Shown here one piece after another: positions 1 to 9,402 of a stretch of DNA of 64,000 bases. The stretch is from Thioalkalivibrio sp. ALJ12 (GTDB lineage: Bacteria > Pseudomonadota > Gammaproteobacteria > Ectothiorhodospirales > Ectothiorhodospiraceae). Position numbers and translations under genes: made by a program. The number at the start of each line of letters is the position of its first letter. Within the stretch, counting starts at the first letter, position 1. Location: positions 806,001-870,000 of the forward strand of contig NZ_KB899538.1 of NCBI RefSeq assembly GCF_000378305.1, in the 5' to 3' direction. Under the pieces are notes generated by a model. That model was not told where the DNA came from. It made no database searches and was given only the letters and a program-made list of their open reading frames with translations.

Positions 1-616
1 CCATGTATTCGGCCCACAAGTCCAGTCCGGCTTCCAGCCGTCGACAGAGGGGTTGCGGACCGAATCCCCTTCGTTTGGGCGCGAGCGGGTTCAGCCGGTA
101 AACCCACCGGTGTCGATGGTAGCGTTCGAGACGGGTCTGCACGACCTGTCGACGACGGGACCGCAAGCTGGCCGCGACATCGACGCCATGACGAACGATA
201 TGCAGAACCCGGGCGTCCGGAAAAAGTTCCAGCCACAACGGAAGCGTCCAGGTGTTGCGCGGATCCTTCCAGCCCCACGCCTGGCGTTGGCCGAACATGC
301 CCCGGCCTCGGGCGCCCAGCCAGCGTCCTGGCCCGAGGAAGCGTGCACTTGCGGGGCCTCGCACGATCCCTTCCAGGTAGTCCACCAGCTCCGGGCGCAG
401 GTCCGTGTCGGCCAGCAGCTCGTCCATCGACTGCGGGCGTTCCCATGTGGCGGATGCCTGGCGAAACAACCAGGCATTGATTGCGTTGGTGAACGCCGCT
501 TCCTCGTTCCGGCTCGCGTCGCGACCCATGAAGAAACCAGCCTGCTGCAGCACACGTGTCAGCAGACTGGTGCCGGAGCGGTGCATCCCGATAATGATGA
601 CCGGTGGCCTTGTCAT
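1..616 (-). CDS. PAPS-dependent sulfotransferase family protein (3' end cut by window edge)
   Basis: Partial gene: the ATG at 616 is in the window and the reading frame runs off the left edge after about 205 codons. The N-terminus contains IIIGMHRSGTSLLTR (residues ~7-21), the phosphosulfate-binding loop of Sulfotransfer_3-type enzymes. A later segment, VLHIVRHGVDVAASLRSR, resembles the 3'-phosphate-binding segment. By family it would move a sulfuryl group from PAPS to a hydroxyl or amino acceptor; the acceptor cannot be read from sequence. It starts 17 bases downstream of a GT4 glycosyltransferase on the same strand, so it is probably co-transcribed and may sulfate the same surface glycan or lipid. 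Confidence 0.8.
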   Translation of the reverse strand, partial: MTRPPVIIIGMHRSGTSLLTRVLQQAGFFMGRDASRNEEAAFTNAINAWLFRQASATWERPQSMDELLADTDLRPELVDYLEGIVRGPASARFLGPGRWLGARGRGMFGQRQAWGWKDPRNTWTLPLWLELFPDARVLHIVRHGVDVAASLRSRRRQVVQTRLERYHRHRWVYRLNPLAPKRRGFGPQPLCRRLEAGLDLWAEYM

Positions 617-633
617 GGCTCGAGCTCGACTAT

Positions 634-1770
634 TCATGACGGGGATACTGGCGGCGTGATGCCCATGAAATCCAGATAGGCGCGCGCGGCACGCTCCGCC
701 CGGAAACGGTCGACTGCCTCCGCAGGGTCGTATTCGGGTGTCTCCCCGCGCAGTCCTTTCAGGATGCCTTCGGCCAGCGCGTCAGGGTCGCGCGGGGGTA
801 CGAGAATCCCGTATCGCCCGTCCTCCAGAATCTCGCGCGGTCCGCTCGGGCAGTCCGTCGAGACGACAGGTGTTCCGAGGGCCAGGGCTTCGATCACGAC
901 ATTTACTAATCCCTCCCAGCGTGATGACAGTACGAAGAGATCCGCCTGGGCCATGTAGGGGTAGGGGTTGTCCACATGTCCGCATAAATCCACGCGCTCG
1001 CCAATCCCTAGCTCGTTTGCCAGACTTTGGAGCTCATAGCGTTGCTCTCCCTCTCCGAGAATGATCAACCGTGCAGGAATGGCCTCGCAGGCACGAGCGA
1101 ACGCATGGAGAAGGTTCGGGTAATCCTTCTGGGGTGCAAGCCTGCCGGCAGCCACCAATACGGGCTCGGCATGGTTCGAACCCAGCCAGCGGTGGTTGGC
1201 AGGGAGTCGAGCACGATCATATGTATGGCGCGTTATTGTCCCACTGTAGATCTTTCTTGTTTCCAAGTTGCGCAGGCCGATCTGCTTGAGGTCGTCCTGG
1301 ACGCCCTGGGAAATCGCAATCAGGCCGTCCGCCAGTGGATAAACCTTCTGGATTTCTCGGAATTTCCGGTCTCTCTTTTTGGGAGATTCTGCCTGTTTTT
1401 CCGAAGCGCCAAAGGTATTGGGGACACTCAGGATTCGTCGTGAATGGATGCCCGGAAAGTAAGCGGTTCGAGCGAGTATGGTGTTGCTTGCGTGAGTGAT
1501 CGACAGGACCGCCTGGGGCTGGTAGCGATACAGAAAGGCTGCGAGAGCCAATGTGGTCGCGGGACGGCTTCGCGTTTTCAGATCATGGAAACTCACAGAC
1601 TCTGGCATTTCTTCCGGGAAGAATTGAACGCCCTTGCGGAACGTGACGAGCGCAGTACGCATACCCAGTCGATGCCAGACCTGGATCTGATTGGTCAAGC
1701 GCCGATAGATTCCTCCAGCGGGCTTGAACGAGCCAAATATGGCGATGTCGACATCGTCATTCATCCTCAT
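634..1770 (-). CDS. GT4-family glycosyltransferase
   Basis: 378-residue GT-B fold glycosyltransferase. The N-terminal half (IAIFGSFKPAGGIYRRL) is acceptor-side. The C-terminal Rossmann half has LVAAGRLAPQKDYPNLLHAF, LIILGEGEQR and the nucleotide-sugar motif EALALGTPVVSTDCPSGP, typical of GT4. It would transfer a sugar from a nucleotide-sugar donor onto a growing LPS or polysaccharide chain at the cytoplasmic membrane face; donor and acceptor are unknown. Its start overlaps the end of the upstream O-antigen-ligase-like gene by 14 bases, which suggests coupled translation; a second ATG two codons later (1764) is an alternative start. It resembles the GT4 gene at 4118-5251 in the NCPxGPxEIL region. 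Confidence 0.88.
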   Translation of the reverse strand: MRMNDDVDIAIFGSFKPAGGIYRRLTNQIQVWHRLGMRTALVTFRKGVQFFPEEMPESVSFHDLKTRSRPATTLALAAFLYRYQPQAVLSITHASNTILARTAYFPGIHSRRILSVPNTFGASEKQAESPKKRDRKFREIQKVYPLADGLIAISQGVQDDLKQIGLRNLETRKIYSGTITRHTYDRARLPANHRWLGSNHAEPVLVAAGRLAPQKDYPNLLHAFARACEAIPARLIILGEGEQRYELQSLANELGIGERVDLCGHVDNPYPYMAQADLFVLSSRWEGLVNVVIEALALGTPVVSTDCPSGPREILEDGRYGILVPPRDPDALAEGILKGLRGETPEYDPAEAVDRFRAERAARAYLDFMGITPPVSPS

Positions 1771-3148
1771 GAGAGCGCTCGTCTGGATAGGAGGTCAGCC
1801 TGGCAAAATGGGATGCGGCCATTAGTGCCAGGACCAGACCGTAAAAGTGTTCTACGGAAAAGCGTTGAATGATTTGTGCGTTCATGGCCCAGAAGGCCAT
1901 TGCAGGCACGAAACCGAGCGTAAAAAGGGCGATGGTTCGCGCTGCTCCTGGTGTTTGCAGTCGCCGCCACGCTTCAAGGAGGATCAGGAGTATTGTGGCA
2001 GCGAACAACAGATATCCGACAAGGCCGAAGCGAAGCAGGATGTCGATGTGCGAGTTGTGATACGTGTCGGTGCGTCCCTCCAGTTGGGGAGGAATCGGAT
2101 ACTCATCGGTCAGGTGTCTTTGATCGGCGGCGCCGCGGCCAACCAGGGGTCGATCAAGAAAGCGCTCCCAGCCAAAGGCCCAGTATGCGACACGAATGCC
2201 AACGGGGTCTTCGGCCAGGTCTTCGACTCGGCCGCCAAACGGCAATGCCATCGTCTGCTGCACGGTTTCTGCCGTCTCGCTCCAGCGCTCGCCGATCGCG
2301 CTCCATGCATACGTTGTGATCGCCCCTGTTCCGAGCATGATGGTCAGGGCACCTGCGAGTAGCGGGACGCGCATTTGCCAGAGTCTCGAGCGAAAAACCC
2401 ACAGGGCAAAGACAGCGGAAACCGACAGGAGGATGATCAAGGTCAGCCAGGAATTCCGACTCTTGGATGCGACCATGATCGCGACGAAAAAGCAGAAGAA
2501 CAGGGCCAGGAGTACTCCGGTCACAATGCGGGTGCCGCGCCGATCCTGTGGCCCGGAGATGCCGGAGAACATATGGATGGTTGCGAAGAGTGCCCCGGCA
2601 GCCAGACCTGGCAACACAAGGGCCGCGGTGCGAAAACCGAGATCGGGTTCCTGACGGGCGGAGGTGTGCAGCGCTTCCAGTGTTCCGCTCCAGGAGGTGG
2701 TGGCCACGAAGAAGATCATGTAGCCGACCAGCAATAGCCCGAGTACCACGATACCGTGGCGGAGCCAGCGCCCGGTCGCGGCGAGTGCAAGCCCGTAGAT
2801 CAGCACGGGAACGGCGGCCGATTTGAACCAGGTGGTCATTTCGTCCCAGTGTTCCGCGGCGCGCGCAGGGTCCTCCCAGAGCGCGGCCATGGCGGTCCGG
2901 ATAATCACCCACAGGGCAAACCCGACCGGCAGCCACAATAGTGGGCTGTTGCGCAACGCCGACCAGTGGCGTCGAACAAACAGGATGCCCACGATCAGCG
3001 CCGCAAACTGGAAAAGCTGCCCCAGGGACGTTGATACAGGGGAAAAGAATGCCCCGAGATACAGGACGACGACCGCCGACAGTGCGAGACGATCATCCGC
3101 CAGACGGGATGGTACAGAAGCGTAGGCTGAAGGGGGGTAGTGGCTCAT
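1757..3148 (-). CDS. O-antigen ligase / polymerase family membrane protein (Wzy_C type)
   Basis: 463 residues with about ten hydrophobic segments and a large periplasmic loop (around residues 270-360) containing RVAYWAFGWERFLDRPLVGRG and YHNSHIDILLRFGLVG. The conserved H-N-x-x-(I/L) plus a following transmembrane helix is characteristic of the O-antigen ligase/Wzy/ExoQ superfamily. WaaL-type members join undecaprenyl-linked glycan to lipid A-core in the periplasm; Wzy-type members polymerise repeat units, and sequence alone does not separate the two. It sits between a sulfotransferase (ATGA overlap at 3145-3148) and a GT4 gene, fitting a glycan-finishing role. Confidence 0.82.
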   Translation of the reverse strand: MSHYPPSAYASVPSRLADDRLALSAVVVLYLGAFFSPVSTSLGQLFQFAALIVGILFVRRHWSALRNSPLLWLPVGFALWVIIRTAMAALWEDPARAAEHWDEMTTWFKSAAVPVLIYGLALAATGRWLRHGIVVLGLLLVGYMIFFVATTSWSGTLEALHTSARQEPDLGFRTAALVLPGLAAGALFATIHMFSGISGPQDRRGTRIVTGVLLALFFCFFVAIMVASKSRNSWLTLIILLSVSAVFALWVFRSRLWQMRVPLLAGALTIMLGTGAITTYAWSAIGERWSETAETVQQTMALPFGGRVEDLAEDPVGIRVAYWAFGWERFLDRPLVGRGAADQRHLTDEYPIPPQLEGRTDTYHNSHIDILLRFGLVGYLLFAATILLILLEAWRRLQTPGAARTIALFTLGFVPAMAFWAMNAQIIQRFSVEHFYGLVLALMAASHFARLTSYPDERSHEDE

Positions 3149-3987
3149 GAGCGTGAGGTGACAGGGCTGCGATAATCGGAATAGGATTCATCAAGCTGCT
3201 CGTCGATAACCCGGTTGACCTTCTCCAGCGCGCTGCCCCGGAGGTGTTCGCGGTAGCCTCCGACCTCTCCTTTTCGAGTCTTGAAGCTGGCCTCGTCATT
3301 CCGGTCGCGCGCGGCCAGGGCGCTGGTGCCCAGGGCATTGCTGGACTCCAGCTTGCGCATATTGTCGAACCGGGCATATTCCGCGGCTTCAGCGATGACT
3401 GGGTCCGGGATGTGTCCGAGCCCACTGAAATCGAGCACTCGTCGCAGTTCGGCCGAGGGGTTGGCATGCAGATCCTCGTACCGAACCATAAGAAACTTGT
3501 CGGGAACGTCTCGGTTGCTGGCCCATATGTTGTAGAACTCGGTAATCGTTTCGATCCCGCCTCGACGTTGACGGACGTAATCCTCGAGTGTGCCTTCGTA
3601 GTTGAGGTTGCGCCGGGTCTTCTGGAAATAGGATGACACCAGCACGTCGCGCGGGTCTCGTACCATGAAGATCACCTTGCGTCCGCGATATTCCGATTTG
3701 TCGCGCGGAAGCTCTTCCGGTAGCAGGAACTCCGGGCCGCCATCATGGTGCTGGAGGATATACGGGATGTTGCGCCATGGGCGTACACAGGCGCGCAATT
3801 TGAGCAGATTGCGGTTACGCAATCCGTAGTGTTGCTGGATGGCGCGGCCGATCATCAAGACGAGCCAGGTTCGGCCGCATTTGGGATAGGAAATCAGGTG
3901 AACGTCTGCGCGCCATCGGCGCCAGGCGCGGCGGGCTTTTTGAACGGATCGGCGAAAAGGTCCGCGTTTTCGAACGATGGCGCCCAT
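3145..3987 (-). CDS. PAPS-dependent sulfotransferase (Sulfotransfer_1 type)
   Basis: 280 residues with all three landmark regions. The 5'-phosphosulfate loop is SYPKCGRTW (residues 33-41). The 3'-phosphate site is MVRDPRDVLVSSYF (108-121, with Arg110 and Ser118). The C-terminal RKGEVGGYREHL matches the conserved RKGxxGxW/Y box that contacts the PAPS adenosine phosphate. It would be a cytosolic sulfotransferase acting on a glycan, lipid or other acceptor; its place among glycosyltransferases and an O-antigen-ligase-like gene favours a surface glycan. It overlaps the downstream gene by ATGA. The 130 bases upstream (3988-4117) hold no recognisable gene. Confidence 0.87.
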   Translation of the reverse strand: MGAIVRKRGPFRRSVQKARRAWRRWRADVHLISYPKCGRTWLVLMIGRAIQQHYGLRNRNLLKLRACVRPWRNIPYILQHHDGGPEFLLPEELPRDKSEYRGRKVIFMVRDPRDVLVSSYFQKTRRNLNYEGTLEDYVRQRRGGIETITEFYNIWASNRDVPDKFLMVRYEDLHANPSAELRRVLDFSGLGHIPDPVIAEAAEYARFDNMRKLESSNALGTSALAARDRNDEASFKTRKGEVGGYREHLRGSALEKVNRVIDEQLDESYSDYRSPVTSRS

Positions 3988-4117
3988 GGGGCTAATAGTT
4001 TCCTGAATCCTGAGTCGGCGGCCAATAGCGGTCCTCGCGGGCCGGGCCGATTAGATCACAGAGGCCCACGGACAGGCCAGTGCCGCGGATGTCGCCAGAC
4101 TGTCCGGGACAGACTCG

Positions 4118-5251
4118 TCACTCGGTTTCCGAGTGCGAGAGGTCCAGGGCCTTCAGGTAGCTCACGGCCGACAGGGATGCGTCGAACGGTGCTACGGCTT
4201 GTCTCAGGCTCGTTGGGGATGGCGGTGCGTCGAGTAACTGCACGAGCCCGCGGGCCACGCCTTCGGGATCCGCTACCCCCACGACCGGTCCGAGGCGGCC
4301 GTTGTCCAGGATTTCAGCGGGGCCGGTGGGGCAGTTTGCGGTCAGGGCTGGCGTACCGCAGGCCAGCGCCTCGACCAAAACTGCGCCGGAGCCTTCGCGG
4401 CGGGACGTCATGGCAAATACGTCGGCCCGGGACATCCAGGCATAAGGGTTGGAGCGGAATCCTGGCAGGCGCAGGTGTTGCTGTACGCCCAGCTCCCGGG
4501 CAAGTCGCTCCAGCGCTTCGCGCTCGCGACCTTCGCCGAGGATGATCAATCGCGCCGCTCGCTGTCGGCGCACTTCCGCGAAGGCCCGGATCAGGGTGGC
4601 GAAATCCTTGCGTGGTTCGAGCGATCCCGCACCGAGGATGACTGGGACTTCCCGGCTCTCGTCATCCAGCCAGGGTTCCCCGGTGGGCTCTCTGGCCTGT
4701 TCGTGCAGGCGCGTGGTTACGATCGGGTTGGGGATCACATGGAGCAGATCATCAGGCACGCCCACGAGGGTGCGCAGGTCGTGTCCAACTCCCTCCGAGG
4801 GTGCGATGACGGCGTTCGCTTGCGGATACCAGCGCTGCATTGAGCGCTGGAGGCGTCGAGCGCGGTGGGGCTTCATCTCGGCGAGGGTGGCGCTGATGGA
4901 CATGCCCATGCGGATCGCCACCGGCATGCCGGGCCGGGCCAGGCGGCGTGCCAGGAGTGCGGTGCGGTTCAGCCGATGGCTGGCGGTATATAGCGCCTGT
5001 GGTCGATGGCGCAGCAGGTAGGCGATCAGGGCGGGCAGAGCCGTGTTGCGATGGGCGGCGCGCAGCGGTACCCGACGCACGTTGGGGGGCAGGTCGTCGA
5101 TATAGGGGCCATGTCCGCGCAGGGTCAGCAGATCGAACTCCAAAGAGTAGTGGCCAAATTCCCGGACGAGGTTGGTGACCACTCGATCGACCCCGCTATG
5201 CCCCGAGGTGGCAAACAGCAGGGCGACCCGGGGCGACGGGGTTTCAGGCAT
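4118..5251 (-). CDS. GT4-family glycosyltransferase
   Basis: 377 residues, GT-B fold. An N-terminal ALLFATSGHSGVDRVVTNLV glycine loop is followed by SEGVGHDLR linker features. The C-terminal donor domain carries GAGSLEPRKDFATLIRAF, LIILGEGRER and SRREGSGAVLVEALACGTPA. The catalytic Glu region EGSGAVLVEA is intact. The predicted role is sugar addition to the LPS core or O-chain. The start codon overlaps the end of the GT9 gene by 8 bases, so it is translated in the same message as the heptosyltransferase and lpxL. The specific sugar cannot be assigned. Confidence 0.88.
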   Translation of the reverse strand: MPETPSPRVALLFATSGHSGVDRVVTNLVREFGHYSLEFDLLTLRGHGPYIDDLPPNVRRVPLRAAHRNTALPALIAYLLRHRPQALYTASHRLNRTALLARRLARPGMPVAIRMGMSISATLAEMKPHRARRLQRSMQRWYPQANAVIAPSEGVGHDLRTLVGVPDDLLHVIPNPIVTTRLHEQAREPTGEPWLDDESREVPVILGAGSLEPRKDFATLIRAFAEVRRQRAARLIILGEGREREALERLARELGVQQHLRLPGFRSNPYAWMSRADVFAMTSRREGSGAVLVEALACGTPALTANCPTGPAEILDNGRLGPVVGVADPEGVARGLVQLLDAPPSPTSLRQAVAPFDASLSAVSYLKALDLSHSETE

Positions 5252-6341
5252 TGGTTGCCTTCGCCTCCATCAGCTCATCCAGTTTCGCGGTGACGTCTGC
5301 GACGTTGATGCGGTCCATCACGGCGGGATCGCGGACTCGCTGTCCCCAGCGCAACGCCCCCGGTGGCTTGCCGAAGGCCGCCTGGCAGGCCTCGGGGTAT
5401 GCGTTGACGACCCACTGGCGGCTGCAGTACGGCCCCGTACGTTCGGGATTGGAGCCGGCATAGAGTCCGATCACGGGTGTGCCGACTGCGTTGGCCATGT
5501 GGGCCGGGCCCGAGTCGGGTGAGACCACCGCGTCAGCTCGTTCGAGCACCGCCAGTAGCTGTTTGAGGCTGGTCGTCCCGATCAGGTTGATCAGCGAGTG
5601 GTGGCAGCCGGAGGCGATCGCTTCGCCATAGTCCCGCTCCAGTTCGGTGGGGCCGCCGGTGAGCACAACGGTCATGCCGTGGTGCTCCACCGCATGTTCG
5701 GCGACGGCCGCGTAGTGTTCTGCGGCCCAGTTACGAAAGTTGCGAAAGCGGGCGCTGGAACACGCGTTGATGACAAGGACGGGGCGGTCGGTGGGCAGGT
5801 GCCGATCGGCCCACTCCCTCGCGCTATCCGGGATCGGGATGTCCCAGCGCAGTTCGCGCTCCTGTACGCCCAGCGACTCGGCAAAGCCGAAGAAGGAGTC
5901 CAGGACGTGCTGGCGCGGCCGGGCGGCGATGCGTTCCTGGGTGAACAGCCACTGGAAGTCGCGTGCACGCTCACGGTCGAACCCGATCTTGCGCCGTGCC
6001 GGAACCTGCATTCCCATCAGGCTGGCGCGCAGGGAGACCTGCATCTGCAGGAGGACATCGAACTGGCGGCCCTTCAGGGCGCGCCGGAGGTCTGTGTAGG
6101 CGCGTAGCCCCCGCGCCTTGTCGACCACGACGAACTCCACATCGGGCAGGTCTCCCAGCAACTGGTATTCGAGGCGCCCGATGATCCAGGTGATGCGGGT
6201 GCGCGGCCAGGCCTTTTGCAGCGAGCGCACCACGGGGACTACATGGGTGGTATCGCCCAGCGCCGAGAGTCGCAGCAGGGCGATCTCCCGGGGCGGCCCC
6301 GGGGTTGCTGAGGCTGTGGTTGGCTGGTCAGGCGCCGTCAC
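5244..6341 (-). CDS. GT9-family heptosyltransferase
   Basis: About 365 residues from a GTG start at 6341. The open frame extends further upstream, but that part lies inside lpxL and is low-complexity. The GTG has a purine-rich stretch (GGAAGA) upstream and overlaps the lpxL stop by 14 bases, so I prefer it. The N-terminus ALLRLSALGDTTHVVPVVR and the C-terminal VSPDSGPAHMANAVGTPVIG are the two GT9 hallmarks shared by WaaC/WaaF. It probably transfers L-glycero-D-manno-heptose onto Kdo2-lipid A or the inner core. Neighbouring gmhA/gmhB make the heptose precursor. Whether it is heptosyltransferase I or II, or a variant, is not resolved. Confidence 0.87.
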   Translation of the reverse strand: MTAPDQPTTASATPGPPREIALLRLSALGDTTHVVPVVRSLQKAWPRTRITWIIGRLEYQLLGDLPDVEFVVVDKARGLRAYTDLRRALKGRQFDVLLQMQVSLRASLMGMQVPARRKIGFDRERARDFQWLFTQERIAARPRQHVLDSFFGFAESLGVQERELRWDIPIPDSAREWADRHLPTDRPVLVINACSSARFRNFRNWAAEHYAAVAEHAVEHHGMTVVLTGGPTELERDYGEAIASGCHHSLINLIGTTSLKQLLAVLERADAVVSPDSGPAHMANAVGTPVIGLYAGSNPERTGPYCSRQWVVNAYPEACQAAFGKPPGALRWGQRVRDPAVMDRINVADVTAKLDELMEAKATNA

Positions 6342-7335
6342 CGGGCGTCTTCCGCTTGTTCTTCTTTTTGAGCTTGTTTTTCTGCCACGGCAGGCGGCCG
6401 ATGTGTTTGCTGCGAATGGCCGGATAGGGGTCCGGGGATCCCTCGGGCTGGGTCTTGAAGCGTCGATGCGCCCAGAAATACTGCTGTGGATAGGCCCGTA
6501 CGGCATCTTCCAGTACCTGGTTCATGCGCGCCGCATCCGCAGCGCGGTCGCCGGAGGGATAGTTCTCCAGGGGCGGTCCGATCACGATCTCGTAGCCATC
6601 GTCCTGCGAGTCCACGTGATAGAACAATGGCAGTACGCGTGCCTTGCCCATGCTGGCGAGACGGGAAAGGCCGGTGGTGGTGGCCGCCGGCTGCCCAAAA
6701 AACGGGGCGAACACCAGCTCCGCCTGGCGAATGTTCTGATCGCCGGCATACCAGACCGGGACCCCGGCCTTGAGTGTGCGAAGAATGCCGCGAATGTCGT
6801 CCTTGGAAATCGCTCGGCTCAGGCTATTCTCGCGCCCCTGCTTCATGGCGCGTTCGAGCACAGGCTTTTTCTCCATGGGTTTGTAGATCACGGCCATTTC
6901 GGCCCGCTGCCCGAACAATCTTCCGGCGAGTTCGATGCAGGTGAAATGCCCGGACAGCAGGATCACAGGGCTGCCTTCCTCGGCGGCGTTATGCAGGTGA
7001 TGAAGGCCATCGACTCGGCAGGGAATCCGGTCGACGGCCTTGCCGCCGAACCAGCCGAGGGCGACTTCGGCCATGCCACGCCCGGTATAGCGGAAGTTGG
7101 CGCGCACCCATTCCTCGCGCTGGGTCTCCGTCAGGTTCGGGAAGCACAGTTCGAGATTGCGGCGCACGATGTAGCGGCGTGATTTCGCCACGTGGTAAAG
7201 GGCGCCACCCAGTCTTTCGCCGAGGCCGACCGCCCAGCGCCACGGTAGTCGCGCAATGAGCCACAGCGCTACGATTGCGGTGGTCTGTCCCCAGTTGGAT
7301 GGGTGCAGGGCGTTGTTGCTACGCGGGCCTTTCAT
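6328..7335 (-). CDS. lpxL: lipid A biosynthesis acyltransferase (LpxL/HtrB family)
   Basis: 335 residues. The catalytic HX4(D/E) motif is seen as GHFTCIE with His130 and Glu135. A hydrophobic N-terminal segment (about residues 17-35) would anchor it at the inner membrane. The family adds a secondary acyl chain from acyl-ACP to Kdo2-lipid A. LpxL, LpxM and LpxP paralogues are hard to separate by eye, so the symbol is a family-level call. The C-terminus is very basic (KKKNKRK). It lies between msbA, which flips the finished lipid A, and a heptosyltransferase, all on one strand. Confidence 0.88.
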   Translation of the reverse strand: MKGPRSNNALHPSNWGQTTAIVALWLIARLPWRWAVGLGERLGGALYHVAKSRRYIVRRNLELCFPNLTETQREEWVRANFRYTGRGMAEVALGWFGGKAVDRIPCRVDGLHHLHNAAEEGSPVILLSGHFTCIELAGRLFGQRAEMAVIYKPMEKKPVLERAMKQGRENSLSRAISKDDIRGILRTLKAGVPVWYAGDQNIRQAELVFAPFFGQPAATTTGLSRLASMGKARVLPLFYHVDSQDDGYEIVIGPPLENYPSGDRAADAARMNQVLEDAVRAYPQQYFWAHRRFKTQPEGSPDPYPAIRSKHIGRLPWQKNKLKKKNKRKTPGDGA

Positions 7336-7406
7336 CGCGCGGAGGAGATCCTGTCAGGCAAGGGCCGGAGGCCGCTTATTGTACATCGCATACCCGGCTG
7401 CCCGGC

Positions 7407-9227
7407 TCAGGGTGCGGGGGTGTCGTCATCCGCGTGTTCAGGCGGCTCGGGCGTTTCCTCGAACTGGGCCATTTGCAGTGCGGCGTAGTGGCCGTTGCGC
7501 TCGAGCAGTTCCGCGTGGGTGCCGGCTTCGATGATGCGGCCCTGATCCAGCACCACGATGCGGTCGGCATTCTCGATGGTGGAGAGCCGGTGGGCGATGA
7601 CCAGCGTGGTGCGGTTCTCCATCAGCCGTTCCAGCGCATTCTGGATCTTCTGCTCGGATTCCGTGTCCAGTGCCGAGGTGGCCTCGTCCAGAATCAGGAT
7701 CGGGGCGTCCTTCAGGATTGCGCGGGCGATGGCAACCCGCTGGCGCTGCCCGCCAGAGAGCATGATCCCGTTCTCGCCGACGATGGTGTCAAAGCCGTCC
7801 GGCAGTTCGTCGATGAAATCCATGGCGTTGGCGGCGCGTGCCGCCTCGCGCAACTCGTCCAGCGAGGGTTCGCGATTGAGCCCGTAGGCAATGTTGTGGC
7901 CAAGGGTGTCGTTGAACAGCACGACATGCTGGCTCACCAGGGCCATCTGTGCCCGCAGGTCGCGCAGGCGGTATTCCTGGATCGGGTGACCGTCCAGCCG
8001 GATTTCGCCTTCCTCGATCTCGTAGAAGCGGGGCAGCAGCCGGGCGAGGCTGGTTTTGCCACTACCGGAGCGACCGACGAGTGCCACCGTCTGACCGGGC
8101 TCCACGGTCAGGTTGATATCTTTCAGCACCCGTTCGTGGCTGGTGGGGTAGCGGAAGCCCACGTGCCTGAATTCGATGTGCCCTTTGGCGCGATCCAGCG
8201 GTCGTTGACCGTGGTCGGGCTCCGCGGGCGTGTCGAGCACCTCGAATACGCTTTCCCCTGCGGCCAGGGCCTTCTGAATTTCGGCATTCACCCCTACGAT
8301 TCGTTTGAGGGGAGGGAGCATCAGTACCATGGCCACGATGAATGAAACCATCCCGCCAGGAGTGATGGTCTGGAGAACCAGATCCATGGTTGCCAGATAT
8401 ACGATCACGGCCAGCGCGATGATGGCTCCCAATTGCGAAAGGGGTTGTGCGGCGGCCTGGACCGCTTTGTGGCGCATGGCTTGGCGGTGGAATTTTTCGT
8501 TGGTCTCTTCGAACCGGCGGGCCTCGTAATCCGTGGCGCCGAAAATCTTGACCTCGGCCTGCCCGCGAATGCCGTCCTCCGCGATCTGGGCATAGTCTCC
8601 GGTTGAGCGTTGCATGCGCCGGCTGATCTTCCGGAATTTTCGATTGGCGCTAGCGATTACGACCCCAACGATCGGCGCGAGGGTGAACACGATTAGTACG
8701 AGCCACCCGCTGAGATACGTCATGTATGCCAGCAGGAACAGCACCGTGAACGAGTCGCGGATCAGCACGACGATTGCCTTGGACGCCGCTGCGCTGATCT
8801 GGGTGACGTTGTACGTCAGCTTGGCAAGCAGAGTCCCCGGTGAGTTCCGGTCAAAGAAAGACGAGGGAAGGTGTAGATACTGTTCGAATACCGCCTGACG
8901 GATATCTTTCACGACCTTCCGGCCGATCCAGGCAACGCTGTAGTCAGAGGCAAAAGTAGTCAGCCCATGAAACAGAAAGATCCCGATGAGTGCCGCTGGT
9001 ACCCAGATGCGTGCATCCGGGTCTTGCTCGATGAATGTCCCGTCAACAAGGGGCTGAATGACCCAGGCGAACGCAGTCTGTCCCAGTGCTGCCAGGATCA
9101 TCGCGGCAATCGCCAGTACACCCAGGCGCCAGTACGGTTTGACGAACGCAAAAATGCGCTTGTACAGCGTCCAGGATTCGCCGGCCGTTGGCTGGGCCAG
9201 TTGAGGATGTTTCGGCTTGGCGTTCAT
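7407..9227 (-). CDS. msbA: lipid A export permease/ATP-binding protein MsbA
   Basis: 606-residue half-transporter: an N-terminal six-helix ABC exporter domain (about residues 25-320) and a C-terminal nucleotide-binding domain. The latter has Walker A GRSGSGKTSL (~382), the signature LSGGQRQRVAIARA and Walker B ILILDEATSALD, followed by the IAHRLST switch histidine. Homodimeric MsbA flips core-lipid A across the inner membrane. Length and motif order match the family. It is the promoter-proximal gene of the minus-strand LPS operon. The 175-bp gap to divergent gmhA (9228-9402) probably holds promoters for both directions. Confidence 0.95.
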   Translation of the reverse strand: MNAKPKHPQLAQPTAGESWTLYKRIFAFVKPYWRLGVLAIAAMILAALGQTAFAWVIQPLVDGTFIEQDPDARIWVPAALIGIFLFHGLTTFASDYSVAWIGRKVVKDIRQAVFEQYLHLPSSFFDRNSPGTLLAKLTYNVTQISAAASKAIVVLIRDSFTVLFLLAYMTYLSGWLVLIVFTLAPIVGVVIASANRKFRKISRRMQRSTGDYAQIAEDGIRGQAEVKIFGATDYEARRFEETNEKFHRQAMRHKAVQAAAQPLSQLGAIIALAVIVYLATMDLVLQTITPGGMVSFIVAMVLMLPPLKRIVGVNAEIQKALAAGESVFEVLDTPAEPDHGQRPLDRAKGHIEFRHVGFRYPTSHERVLKDINLTVEPGQTVALVGRSGSGKTSLARLLPRFYEIEEGEIRLDGHPIQEYRLRDLRAQMALVSQHVVLFNDTLGHNIAYGLNREPSLDELREAARAANAMDFIDELPDGFDTIVGENGIMLSGGQRQRVAIARAILKDAPILILDEATSALDTESEQKIQNALERLMENRTTLVIAHRLSTIENADRIVVLDQGRIIEAGTHAELLERNGHYAALQMAQFEETPEPPEHADDDTPAP

Positions 9228-9402
9228 CCAAGAGATCCTTCAAGGGAGCTGCGTCGATCAGGGGGCAAGTGTCGTCGTAAAGCTTCGGACTTTGGCAACG
9301 AGAGCGCGCCATGCTACCAGAGGCTTGTGTTGCCTGGTGGCGCGTTTGCGCCCGTCGTTCGTCAGGTTTTGTACTTGCGGCGTTATACTCCGGGGTTTGC
9401 GG

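Noticed and set aside
9217-9402. N-terminal extension of gmhA by 62 codons
   Set aside because: It overlaps the divergent msbA start and is not homologous; GmhA is normally about 195 residues.
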